Origin: an uncultured Christensenellaceae bacterium
GTDB lineage: Bacteria > Bacillota > Clostridia > Christensenellales > Borkfalkiaceae
Reading direction: 5' to 3'
DNA length: 64,000 bases
NCBI GenBank assembly: GCA_910589015.1
Contig: CAJUSA010000004.1
Location: 76,656-140,655 of the forward strand
Numbering within the stretch: the stretch's first letter is position 1; every line of letters begins with the position of its first letter. The notes below the pieces were generated by a model that was not told where the DNA came from, made no database searches, and saw only the letters and a list, made by a program, of their open reading frames with translations. Both the position numbers and the translations under genes were made by a program. Shown here piece by piece: positions 34,018 through 42,880 of this stretch.

Positions 34018-35784
34018 ATGAAAAAAATTGCAACGTTAGCGCTCGCCGCCGTCATGGTGGCAGGCAGTGCGGCATTTTTACCGCAGATACAACCCGCTTC
34101 CGCAGAAGCGCCCGAAGAAATCAAGGCGGTTGCCCGCTACGATTTCAACGATGAAAACGACCTTGGGAAAGACAGCTCGGGCAACGGGCTGCATCTTGCA
34201 AAATTCGATAACTCCGCGTCTACCGATGCGGAAAAGGGCGTCGATATCGGCACCGAAGGCGAGGGGGCGAACGCCGTAAGTTTTGCCAAACTTCGCAGAA
34301 CGAACGATGTGGAAGGTTCTCTTCGCGGCGGCATACTCTACGCGCCCTTTTTCAGCGGAACCACGCAGGACTTTTCGGACATGATAACGGGTTCGTATAC
34401 CGTGACCATAAAATTCCGCGGCGCGGATCTTCCGCAGAAAGGTGACAGATATCTGCTCCACACGGGCAAATATAATTCCTCGGTGGCAATTACCCCTTGG
34501 CGAGATCAGATTGAAATTATGCCCGTATCCGAAGGGGCAGCGCCCGCGGGAACGGAAAATGCCTATGATTGGACGCAGACACAAAAGGTCTTTATTCCCG
34601 CCCAGTCGAACGAGGGTTGGCACACGGTGACCATCGTCGGCAATCAGGGCGACAATACCGTAACGGTTTATCACAACGGCGAACGGACGAATGAAATCCC
34701 GCTTACCGACGGCGCGAAGCCTCTCTTTTCCGCAGGCTCTGCGGGCGGATCCGGTCCCTACACGTTTTGCCTCGGCGGACAGTGCGAGGGCAGAGGGGGC
34801 AACGCTGCGGTCATGTTTTGCTCTGCCGACATCGACTATGTGCGCATATACGACGTTCCGCTTTCCGAATCGAACGTTACAAAACTGTATAACGGCGAAG
34901 AAGCCGTCGTCGATAACGACGAGTATATCGCTTCGATCGGCGACCTCGACTATTCGGGCGTCGACCTCAAAGTGACCGATACCAATACGCTCAAAGATAT
35001 TAAGTCGGCGCTTCCCAAAACGGTGAAGGTTACCACGTCCTCGGGCGCAAGCAGAAACGTGCCCCTGTACTGGTATGAAACGGAAACCGAAATCAGGGGT
35101 TATTTGCAGAGCTCGCTTGCAAACGTGAAGAGCCTAATGCCGAAAACGAATTACAGCTATACGGTGCGTTTTACATACGACGAAGACCTGCTCGATATCA
35201 GCGACGTGAAAATCAATGATAAAGCAATCGTGCCCGGTTCAGACATGGATAAGAATATCCGCGGACTGCTCACCTTCAAGATAGCGCCCAAGAACGGCGC
35301 TTCGGTCACGGGCTTTTATTTCGACGATATGGAATGGCTCATTCCCGACGATTTGGATTTGCTGTACGATGAAGACAGCGGCGTTTATTTCTTCGATATC
35401 GGCGGACCTTGCAATATCGAAATTTACGCGTCCGTCCGTCAGGGCACGGTAAGCTATTACGACGGAACGGAAAAACTCGGTACGAGCAAATACAGCGTGG
35501 GCGGCAACGAGGAACTGAAAACGTTCGAAAAAGAAGGTTACAGGTTCGAAGGCTGGTTTACCGACGCCGAATGCAAGAACGCCTTCGCAGGGCTCGATTA
35601 TTCCGATCCCGCCGATATCACGCTCTATGCCAAATACACCGCTGTCGGCGGCGGCAACGGCGAAAACGGCGGCAAGAGAGGGTGCGGCGGCAATCTTACG
35701 ATAAGTGCGGTCGTATTTGCGGGAGCGCTTGTGCTTACGGCGGGCGCGGTTCTCGCGGTTAAAAAGAAGAATTCCGGCAAGTAA
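34018..35784 (+). CDS. LamG-like surface protein with Listeria-Bacteroides repeat and Gly-Cys tag
   Basis: A 588-residue protein with a signal peptide (probable cut P-A-S-A/E). Residues about 30-295 are a LamG/concanavalin-like domain (VARYDFNDENDLGKDSSGNG ... DYVRIYDVPLSESN). Then come beta-rich segments, one Listeria-Bacteroides (InlB-B/Flg_new) repeat near 485-545 (GYRFEGWFTDAECKNAF), and a tail R-G-C-G-G, membrane segment, KKKNSGK. It lies between binding-protein and permease genes of one importer, 12 bases after the former, which argues for a role in presenting the same glycan. Confidence 0.75.
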   Translation: MKKIATLALAAVMVAGSAAFLPQIQPASAEAPEEIKAVARYDFNDENDLGKDSSGNGLHLAKFDNSASTDAEKGVDIGTEGEGANAVSFAKLRRTNDVEGSLRGGILYAPFFSGTTQDFSDMITGSYTVTIKFRGADLPQKGDRYLLHTGKYNSSVAITPWRDQIEIMPVSEGAAPAGTENAYDWTQTQKVFIPAQSNEGWHTVTIVGNQGDNTVTVYHNGERTNEIPLTDGAKPLFSAGSAGGSGPYTFCLGGQCEGRGGNAAVMFCSADIDYVRIYDVPLSESNVTKLYNGEEAVVDNDEYIASIGDLDYSGVDLKVTDTNTLKDIKSALPKTVKVTTSSGASRNVPLYWYETETEIRGYLQSSLANVKSLMPKTNYSYTVRFTYDEDLLDISDVKINDKAIVPGSDMDKNIRGLLTFKIAPKNGASVTGFYFDDMEWLIPDDLDLLYDEDSGVYFFDIGGPCNIEIYASVRQGTVSYYDGTEKLGTSKYSVGGNEELKTFEKEGYRFEGWFTDAECKNAFAGLDYSDPADITLYAKYTAVGGGNGENGGKRGCGGNLTISAVVFAGALVLTAGAVLAVKKKNSGK

Positions 35785-35813
35785 AAAATTTGCGGCGTGA
35801 CGGGAGAAAAGCT

Positions 35814-36869
35814 ATGACGAAAAAAGAAAACGCAGCGGGGGCGGCGGAAAACGTTGCCCTTCCCGATTTCGGCGGGGAAACGGCGCAGACGGCAGAACGC
35901 GCCGTCAACCCCGTTTCGCAAGACAATACGAATGGCTCGAAACAGGGGGATCGGAAAAGAAAGCGGATATGGAGCAGAATGAAATTGAACTGGCAGATAT
36001 ATCTCATACTTCTGCCTGTTATGTTTCTCTATATTCTGTTCTGTTACGTACCCATGTACGGAATCGCGTTGGCATGGAAGGATTATCTGCCCCGTTACGG
36101 AATTTTGGGTAGCCCTTCGGTCGGGTGGAAATGGTTCATCGAATTTTTCACGAAGCCGAACATGCTCCGCGCCTTTAAGAACACCATCGTTATCAGCCTT
36201 CTGAAATTAGTGTTTTGTTTTCCCGCACCCATATTACTTGCGATTCTTTTGAACGAGGTAAAGAATAGCGGGTACCGCAAGACGTTACAATGGATGATGT
36301 ATCTGCCTTATTTCATTTCGTGGGTCGTTATCGGCGGTATCGTGAAACAGCTGCTTGCGCACGACGACGGTTTGTTAAGCAACATCATCGCCGCCTTAGG
36401 CGGCGACAGGCGGGCGTTTTTGCAGGAGAGCAATTCATTTTACGCGATTCTCATTCTGTCTGAATTATGGAAGGGAATGGGCTGGGGCACCGTTATCTAT
36501 ATTGCCTCGATCGGCGGGATCGATCCCTGTTTGTACGAAGCCGCCACGATCGACGGCTGTGGCAGATTCGGGCATGTACGGTATATCACGCTGCCGAGCT
36601 TACTGCCCATTATTACCGTGAATTTTATTTTACAGATAGGCAATCTCATGAACGCAGGGTTCGACCCCGTTTATAACCTGTATAACGATACCATTCTCGA
36701 TAAGGCGGAAATTTTAGACACGCTGGTTTATAAAGAGGCGCAATCCGCCCGTTACGGGTTTTCCACGGCAGTGGGATTGTTCAAAAACGTTATAAATTTT
36801 GCCTTGTTGCTATCGGGAAATATTATAACGAAAAAGTTAAACGGATACAGCATGTATTCGTTAGACTGA
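35814..36869 (+). CDS. ABC importer permease (LplB type)
   Basis: A 351-residue membrane subunit. After about 65 polar residues comes the LplB-type start (YVPMYGIALAWKDY, then GSPSVGWKWF), six membrane segments and the EAA loop EAATIDGCGRFGHVRYITLP near residue 242. The ATG at 35814 has GGGAG about 8 bases upstream. It works with the next permease and the lipoprotein at 32215. No ATPase is encoded nearby. Confidence 0.88.
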   Translation: MTKKENAAGAAENVALPDFGGETAQTAERAVNPVSQDNTNGSKQGDRKRKRIWSRMKLNWQIYLILLPVMFLYILFCYVPMYGIALAWKDYLPRYGILGSPSVGWKWFIEFFTKPNMLRAFKNTIVISLLKLVFCFPAPILLAILLNEVKNSGYRKTLQWMMYLPYFISWVVIGGIVKQLLAHDDGLLSNIIAALGGDRRAFLQESNSFYAILILSELWKGMGWGTVIYIASIGGIDPCLYEAATIDGCGRFGHVRYITLPSLLPIITVNFILQIGNLMNAGFDPVYNLYNDTILDKAEILDTLVYKEAQSARYGFSTAVGLFKNVINFALLLSGNIITKKLNGYSMYSLD

Positions 36870-36887
36870 CAAGGAGGGAAAGGAATC

Positions 36888-37790
36888 GTGACGAAAACGA
36901 AGAAGAAAAAGTCGCTCGGCAAAAAGAAAAAATTTACCTGGTTCGACGTGATCAATTACATTGTTTTAACGATCTTCGGGCTGATCTGTCTTTTCCCCGT
37001 GTTATACGAATTGTTGCTTTCCGTCGCATCGAAAGGCGATTTCTTGTCGGCAAAAATATTCGTTATCCCGAGAGAATTCCATTTCGAAGCGTATAAGTTC
37101 ATTTTCGGAAAAGGGCATATCGGCAGAGCGTTCCTGATTTCGGTCTTCATCACGGTAACGACGACGATTTATTCGCTCGTCATTACTGCGTTGGGGGCGT
37201 ATGCGTTTACGCGCAAGAACGTTCCCGGGCTGAAAATCTGTTTTACTTTGGTTATCATCACCATGTTTTTCAGCGGCGGCATCATTCCTTTTTACCTCAC
37301 GGTAAGCAAGGTGCTCGGCACGAACAACCTGTTTTGCCTTATTATTCCGTTCGGGCTGAACACTTTTAACTTGATAATCTTACGCAATTTCTTTATGCAG
37401 GTTCCCGAGAGTCTGCTTGAATCGTGCCGTATAGAAGGCGCAAGCGAGTTCCGCATTCTCTTTCAGTTCGTCATTCCGCTTTCCAAGGCGGGCATTGCAA
37501 CCATCATGCTCTGGCTCATCGTGGGTAATTGGGACAGCTGGTACTGGCCTTCGTTCCTGCTTTCCAAGAGAACGGATCTTTATCCGCTGGCGCTTACTTT
37601 GCGCAACGCGCTCATGGCGCTCGACGGCACTTCCGTCAATCCCGATATCGTACTCGACGGTGCAAAACTCTATGCACAGGGCAACAACGCTGCCATGATT
37701 ATCGTATCGATCACGCCGATTCTGTTAATATATCCCTTCTTTCAGAAATATTTCGTGAAGGGCGTTATGCTGGGTTCTGTTAAAGAATAG
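36888..37790 (+). CDS. ABC importer permease (LplC/YtcP type)
   Basis: A 300-residue membrane subunit starting with GTG behind AAGGAGGG. Lys-rich N-terminus, six membrane segments, the degenerate EAA loop ESCRIEGASEFRILFQFVIP near residue 178 and the family ending G-V-M-L-G-S-V-K-E. Second channel half of the importer; the beta-helix lipoproteins follow after 14 bases. Confidence 0.9.
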   Translation: MTKTKKKKSLGKKKKFTWFDVINYIVLTIFGLICLFPVLYELLLSVASKGDFLSAKIFVIPREFHFEAYKFIFGKGHIGRAFLISVFITVTTTIYSLVITALGAYAFTRKNVPGLKICFTLVIITMFFSGGIIPFYLTVSKVLGTNNLFCLIIPFGLNTFNLIILRNFFMQVPESLLESCRIEGASEFRILFQFVIPLSKAGIATIMLWLIVGNWDSWYWPSFLLSKRTDLYPLALTLRNALMALDGTSVNPDIVLDGAKLYAQGNNAAMIIVSITPILLIYPFFQKYFVKGVMLGSVKE

Positions 37791-37804
37791 GAGAAAGAAA
37801 TCAC

Positions 37805-39502
37805 ATGAATAAACTTAATAAACTTTTGGGGGCGATTTTTTGTATGACGTCATTATTGACCTTTGCCGCATGCGGCGGAACCGGCGGGGGAAACAACGGC
37901 GGAAATAAACCCGACGACACGTTCGCTCCGAATTGCAACATTTATTTTTCCGAATATGAGGACGTTACCGATATTTCCGACGTCAGCGCTTACGCAGGCG
38001 AGGTGGCAACCAATCTTCCCGTAGACGACGGAATTATCGTCAGCCCTTATTACACGCTTAAAATCAACGACACCGCGGTGCCCGTTTACGCCTCGCGTAC
38101 GGCAAGCGGCGCGCATTCCTTTGCGTATATCGACGTGGAAGTGCTCGAAAGCGGGCAACCCTTCCGTCTCAACGTGGATATTTCCTTCCGCGAAGCGAGC
38201 ACCGTGCTCGACGCGAGAAAACCGCTTGTCGCCGTGCTTCCCGAGAGCACGGGCGTAGAGGCTACGCTCGGCGAGAGGGGCGTAGAGGCTACGATTCAGG
38301 ACTTCGGCAGTTATTCCTTTGCATTCAATAAAAAACCCGACGAAGCGCTTACGCTTTTTGTAGCGGAAAAAGAGGACACCGCCGCGCTCTTCGGCGACTA
38401 TGAAATAAAATACATAGAGCCGGGCGATTATTCTCGAACGGACACGAAAAACGCTACCGTATTTACGGAGCCGAATAAAGTATATTATTTCAAAGCGGGA
38501 AGATATAAGACCGATTGCATTTCGATTGCTTCCGACTGTATCGTATATTTCGAGCGCAATGCCTACTGCGAAGTATTACCGCCCGAAGACGCCCCTTCGT
38601 CGTATGCGCTCATGGCAAGAGGGCAGAACGTGCGCGTCGCGGGAAGAGGACTTCTGGACTTCTCGGCTTGCTGCGGCGGCGAAGTTCCCGAAGGATATTA
38701 CAACAACAAGGGCGGGATCGTATTCGATTATGTCGAGAACGTTTCGTTGAGCGGACTCACCGTCGTCAATTCGCAAACCTGGACGATATGCATGAACGCC
38801 TGTAAGGGCGTGCAGATCGATCATTGCCTGCTCTTTTCCTACCGCGTTTATTCGGACGGAATCATGCTCTCCGACTGCATCGACGCCGTCGTGGAAGACA
38901 GCTTCATTCATACGGGGGACGACGGTTTCGAAACGAAGTCGACCACCTCTTCTGAGGAACCGATGAGGAACGTCGTTTTCCGGAACAACGCCGTCTGGAC
39001 GGATAAAGCCGTTGCGTACGGGTGCATCTACGAATCGAATAAAGACACGAGCGATGTGCACTTTGAAAACTGCTCGGTCGGCTTTGCTATGGGAACGTGG
39101 AGTAACCACCTCGGCTGCTGCGTCATTCAGATGGGCAATAACCCCGAAGCGACCATGAGCAAAATCTATTTCAACGATATCGAGGTTTATTTAAATCAGA
39201 CGCCCGGACTGCTGAACGTTTATATCGGCGGAAGCGGCGGACGAGGCGAGGGCTGGGGACACGTTAAAAACATTTTCTTTAACAACGTCACGGCGAAAAC
39301 CAGCTACGGTGCCTATCTGAATCTGCAAACTTATACGCAGGAAGATACGTCGATCGAACATCTTTATCTGAACAATATCGTTGCCAACGGCGTACAGCTC
39401 GACGAAAGCAACTATCTTAATAAAGGAAATATTACAATATCCGTTGCGGGCGGATACGATTTGGAAAAATATTTTCATCTCAATACCGGTAAATTAAAAT
39501 AA
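37805..39502 (+). CDS. Beta-helix glycosidase-like lipoprotein 1 (GH28/GH49-like)
   Basis: A 565-residue lipoprotein (lipobox F-A-A-C, Cys23). An N-terminal beta-sandwich of about 210 residues is followed by a right-handed parallel beta-helix. Candidate catalytic acids sit in YSDGIMLSDC near residue 352 and HTGDDGFETKS near 371, matching the Asp-plus-Asp-Asp arrangement of clan GH-N (GH28 polygalacturonases, GH49 dextranases). The classic GH28 G-H-G is not evident. It is the first of three tandem paralogs sharing the same layout. It probably cuts the polymer outside the cell for the adjacent importer; the linkage is unknown. Confidence 0.7.
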   Translation: MNKLNKLLGAIFCMTSLLTFAACGGTGGGNNGGNKPDDTFAPNCNIYFSEYEDVTDISDVSAYAGEVATNLPVDDGIIVSPYYTLKINDTAVPVYASRTASGAHSFAYIDVEVLESGQPFRLNVDISFREASTVLDARKPLVAVLPESTGVEATLGERGVEATIQDFGSYSFAFNKKPDEALTLFVAEKEDTAALFGDYEIKYIEPGDYSRTDTKNATVFTEPNKVYYFKAGRYKTDCISIASDCIVYFERNAYCEVLPPEDAPSSYALMARGQNVRVAGRGLLDFSACCGGEVPEGYYNNKGGIVFDYVENVSLSGLTVVNSQTWTICMNACKGVQIDHCLLFSYRVYSDGIMLSDCIDAVVEDSFIHTGDDGFETKSTTSSEEPMRNVVFRNNAVWTDKAVAYGCIYESNKDTSDVHFENCSVGFAMGTWSNHLGCCVIQMGNNPEATMSKIYFNDIEVYLNQTPGLLNVYIGGSGGRGEGWGHVKNIFFNNVTAKTSYGAYLNLQTYTQEDTSIEHLYLNNIVANGVQLDESNYLNKGNITISVAGGYDLEKYFHLNTGKLK

Positions 39503-39526
39503 AATCAGGATAAGGGTAAAATTCAT

Positions 39527-41221
39527 ATGAAAGGCATGAAAGCGATACTGGCGCTGTGCGCGTGTTCCGCGCTGCTTTTTAGCGCGTGCGGCGGTACGGG
39601 CGGCGGCAATACGGGTGACAACGGGGGCGAAAATCCGCCCGGAAAGGAAGAAATTACCTGCGAGGTCTATCCCGTAGCATACGAGGAAGTGAACGCCGTG
39701 CAGGACATGGATGCGTTTTTTGCGCAGACGCGCGCCGGTAACGGCAGCAGTCACGACGGCAAGCTGGAATACGGCTTTGTCGACAGCGTATGGCACACCT
39801 TAAAAGTAAACGAAAGGGACGTTTCCGTTTATTCCGCGCGCTGCGGCACTAACGTGCACTCCTTTGCCTGGGTCGACGTAGAAACCAACGCGCAGGACGG
39901 TGAACTGAACCTGAACGTGAAACTTGATTTGCTTACGAAGGATAAGAGCGAAGTCACCGTTCTGCCCGAAAAGCTCAAAGAGAGCGCGGCCTATTCGGAC
40001 GGCGCGGTGAGCGCTACGCTCAATTATTACGGCAGTCATTCGTTCGTGTTTGATAAGCAGCCCGATAAAGCGCTTACGCTTTACGTTGCGCCCCGTTCCG
40101 AGCTGAAAATTCCCGCGGGCTGGGAAGAAGTGAAAATTTCGGCGGGTGAGCATACGAGAGAGGATCTCACCTTTACGCAACAGAACACCGTTTACCGTTT
40201 CGGCAGCGGCGCTTACGACGTGTATTCCATGTCGTTCCCTTCGAACAGTATCGCGTATTTCGACAGCGGCGCTTATTTCCGCGTGCACGAGGAAATGCCG
40301 GGCGATTATTGGGCGGCGTTCCGGATCGACAACGCCGAAAACGTGAAGGTGCAGGGCAGGGCGGTTTTCGATTTTTCCGACTGTCAGGGCGGCGAAAGCA
40401 AGACTAAAGGCGTGTATTCGATAGGCAGTTCGAAGAACGTGACGGTCGAAGGTCTTATCACAGTGAATTCCAACGGTTGGACGATGTGCGCCGACGCTTC
40501 GCAAAACGTGGAAATTTCCCGCTGTATGTTTTTCAGCTACCGCACGTTCTCGGACGGCATCATGCTTTCCGACTGTATGGATTCGGGCGCGCACGATAAT
40601 TTCGTCCGCACGGGCGACGACGCGATCGAAGTAAAGGCGTTTTCACAGAACACCGATCCCGATTTCTACACCAAAAATATCGTATACGAAAATAACTGCG
40701 TCTGGACGGATAAAGGCATCGGCTACGGCTGTATTTACGAGAGCATCAAGCCCGTTGACGGCGTTTATTTCAGAAACAATTCCGTCGGTTTTGCGCAAGC
40801 GGCGTGGAGCGACCACCTCGGCTGCGCCACCGTTCAGATGGGTTCGGTAAAGGGCACGACCTGGCAGAACATTCACTTCGAGGATATGGAAGTATACAGT
40901 TCCTCGTGCGCGCTTATCAGCATCTTCAACAGAGCGAACAACGAAGCGGAAGGCGGCATCATCAAAAACGTATACTGCAAGAACATTACGTTGAAATATG
41001 CGACCAAAACGCAGCGCGACGTTTATGCGTTGAGCGTTATCATCAGACTGTTGAACGGCGCCGTCGGTTCCAATTGCAGAACGAGCGGGATCTATCTCGA
41101 TGAGATCATGTTTGCAGGTACGGCGATCACGCCCGAAAATTATACGGAATACACCTACAAAGAAATTGCGGAAGGGGCTACTTTCAGCAACAGTGCGATT
41201 AAAGTAAACAGTCTTTCGTAA
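39527..41221 (+). CDS. Beta-helix glycosidase-like lipoprotein 2 (GH28/GH49-like)
   Basis: A 564-residue paralog of the preceding gene (lipobox F-S-A-C, Cys21). It keeps the same motif chain: VNSNGWTMCADAS, FSDGIMLSDCMDS near residue 343, RTGDDAIEVKAF near 364, CVWTDKGIGYGCIYES and WSDHLGCATVQMG. All three candidate catalytic Asp residues are present. Only 24 bases separate it from the first paralog. Sequence has drifted clearly outside the helix core, so the three copies may cut different sub-linkages rather than be dosage copies (inference). Confidence 0.7.
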   Translation: MKGMKAILALCACSALLFSACGGTGGGNTGDNGGENPPGKEEITCEVYPVAYEEVNAVQDMDAFFAQTRAGNGSSHDGKLEYGFVDSVWHTLKVNERDVSVYSARCGTNVHSFAWVDVETNAQDGELNLNVKLDLLTKDKSEVTVLPEKLKESAAYSDGAVSATLNYYGSHSFVFDKQPDKALTLYVAPRSELKIPAGWEEVKISAGEHTREDLTFTQQNTVYRFGSGAYDVYSMSFPSNSIAYFDSGAYFRVHEEMPGDYWAAFRIDNAENVKVQGRAVFDFSDCQGGESKTKGVYSIGSSKNVTVEGLITVNSNGWTMCADASQNVEISRCMFFSYRTFSDGIMLSDCMDSGAHDNFVRTGDDAIEVKAFSQNTDPDFYTKNIVYENNCVWTDKGIGYGCIYESIKPVDGVYFRNNSVGFAQAAWSDHLGCATVQMGSVKGTTWQNIHFEDMEVYSSSCALISIFNRANNEAEGGIIKNVYCKNITLKYATKTQRDVYALSVIIRLLNGAVGSNCRTSGIYLDEIMFAGTAITPENYTEYTYKEIAEGATFSNSAIKVNSLS

Positions 41222-41233
41222 GGAGAAAAAGTT

Positions 41234-42868
41234 ATGAAAGGAATGAAATTCGCATTTACGGCGATGGCGTGTGTATTTGCCGCGGCGGCGCTTTCAGGCT
41301 GCGGCGGAGGCGGCGGAAAGGGCGCCGTATCGAATTGCACCGTTTCGCCGATTTCGTACGGAGTAACAGAGACAGTCGACGACCCCGACTATTATTCCAC
41401 GCTCGTCGATAACGATCGGGCGGATCACCTGGGCGTCGTCGTTTGCCCTTATTACTCGCTCACGGTGGGCGGGGTCGAAGTGCCCGTATATTCCACGCGG
41501 TGCGCAAAAAACCTGCATTCGTTTGCTTACGTCGATATCGAAAAGACGGATGCGGAAAAGGACTTCGGCGTGGAAGTCGTTTTAACGACGCTCGAACACA
41601 GCACCGTGCTCACGAAAAAGAATCCTTCCGTCACGGTTCTGCCCGAAAAGAGGGGCGTGGCGGCGGAAATCGACGGCGGGAAGATAAAAGCACATATCTC
41701 TTCGTTCGGGAGTTTTACGTTTACGTTCAACAAGCGCAGCGAGCAAGCGCTTACGCTCTATCTTGCGCAAAAGGAAGAATTGCAGGTGCCCGACGGCTGG
41801 GATACGGTGGAAATCGAGCCAGCCAAGCATACTATGCGGGAAACGACTTACACGAAGTCGAACACCGTGTATATTTTCAAACAGGGCAAGCACCTCGTCG
41901 ATTGTATTACCATACCGAGCGAGAGCTGGGTGTATCTGGAAGACGGCGCTTATCTCGAAGCCTATCCCGACGGCGAGGGCGCCGCAAATCCGGTATTTAC
42001 AAGCAGCGGCGGCAAGAACGTCAAGCTGTTCGGGCACGGGATCGTCGATTTCTCGCCCGACCGCGGCGGAGAAGCGTATGACTTCGTGCGCAAGGGCACG
42101 TTCAATTTTTACGGAATCGATAACTTCACCGTAAAAGGGCTGATTTCAATCAACAGCAACACCTGGACGATGTGCTTTACCAACTGCGAAAACGTCTATA
42201 TCGAGGGGATCATGCTCTTCGGTTACCGCGTGTATTCCGACGGAATCATGCTCTCCGATTGCAGAGATTCGCTCGTTACCAAATGTTTCGTTCGCACGGG
42301 CGACGATGCGATGGAAACGAAGTCGACGTACGGCGGCGAGGGCACGCATAACGTCACTTACCGCGACAACGATTGCTGGACGGATAAGGGCATCGGGTAC
42401 GGCGTTATCTGGGAGACCAACGCCGACGTATCGGGTGTATATTTCAAAGATTGTTCGGTGGGTTTTGCGCAGTCGAACTGGCATACCCGTCTGGGCGCGC
42501 TTGCCATTCAGCTGGGCGATCACGCCTATTCGGTGAGCGACGTGCATTTCGAGGACATCGAAATTTACCGTTGCGAGAGTGAAGCCGTTATCAACCTCGG
42601 TTTGAGCGAAAAGGGCAAGCGTATCGAGAATATTTATTTTAGAAACGTGCATTGCGCCTTGACGGCGGGATATCTGTTCAGAATGTACGAACACGATCTT
42701 TCCACGCAGGGCGCGCGGTTCGGCAATATCTATCTCGACAACGTGAGCAAAAACGGTGTAAAACTCACGGCGGAAAACCGCAACGATAAATCGCTGAACA
42801 TGACCAATTACGCGATCGGTTATTCGGGCTGGTCGGAAGAGAAAATCGTGCATATCAATACTTTATAA
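41234..42868 (+). CDS. Beta-helix glycosidase-like lipoprotein 3 (GH28/GH49-like)
   Basis: A 544-residue third paralog (lipobox L-S-G-C, Cys23; AAGGAGAAAAAG before the ATG). Motifs: INSNTWTMCFTNC, VYSDGIMLSDCRDS near residue 335, RTGDDAMETKSTY near 356, CWTDKGIGYGVIWE and WHTRLGALAIQLGD. Its N-terminal sandwich matches that of its neighbours (for example YSTRCAKNLHSFAYVDIE). It is followed after 12 bases by the cytoplasmic GH36 gene. Confidence 0.7.
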   Translation: MKGMKFAFTAMACVFAAAALSGCGGGGGKGAVSNCTVSPISYGVTETVDDPDYYSTLVDNDRADHLGVVVCPYYSLTVGGVEVPVYSTRCAKNLHSFAYVDIEKTDAEKDFGVEVVLTTLEHSTVLTKKNPSVTVLPEKRGVAAEIDGGKIKAHISSFGSFTFTFNKRSEQALTLYLAQKEELQVPDGWDTVEIEPAKHTMRETTYTKSNTVYIFKQGKHLVDCITIPSESWVYLEDGAYLEAYPDGEGAANPVFTSSGGKNVKLFGHGIVDFSPDRGGEAYDFVRKGTFNFYGIDNFTVKGLISINSNTWTMCFTNCENVYIEGIMLFGYRVYSDGIMLSDCRDSLVTKCFVRTGDDAMETKSTYGGEGTHNVTYRDNDCWTDKGIGYGVIWETNADVSGVYFKDCSVGFAQSNWHTRLGALAIQLGDHAYSVSDVHFEDIEIYRCESEAVINLGLSEKGKRIENIYFRNVHCALTAGYLFRMYEHDLSTQGARFGNIYLDNVSKNGVKLTAENRNDKSLNMTNYAIGYSGWSEEKIVHINTL

Positions 42869-42880
42869 AAGAGCAAGAAT

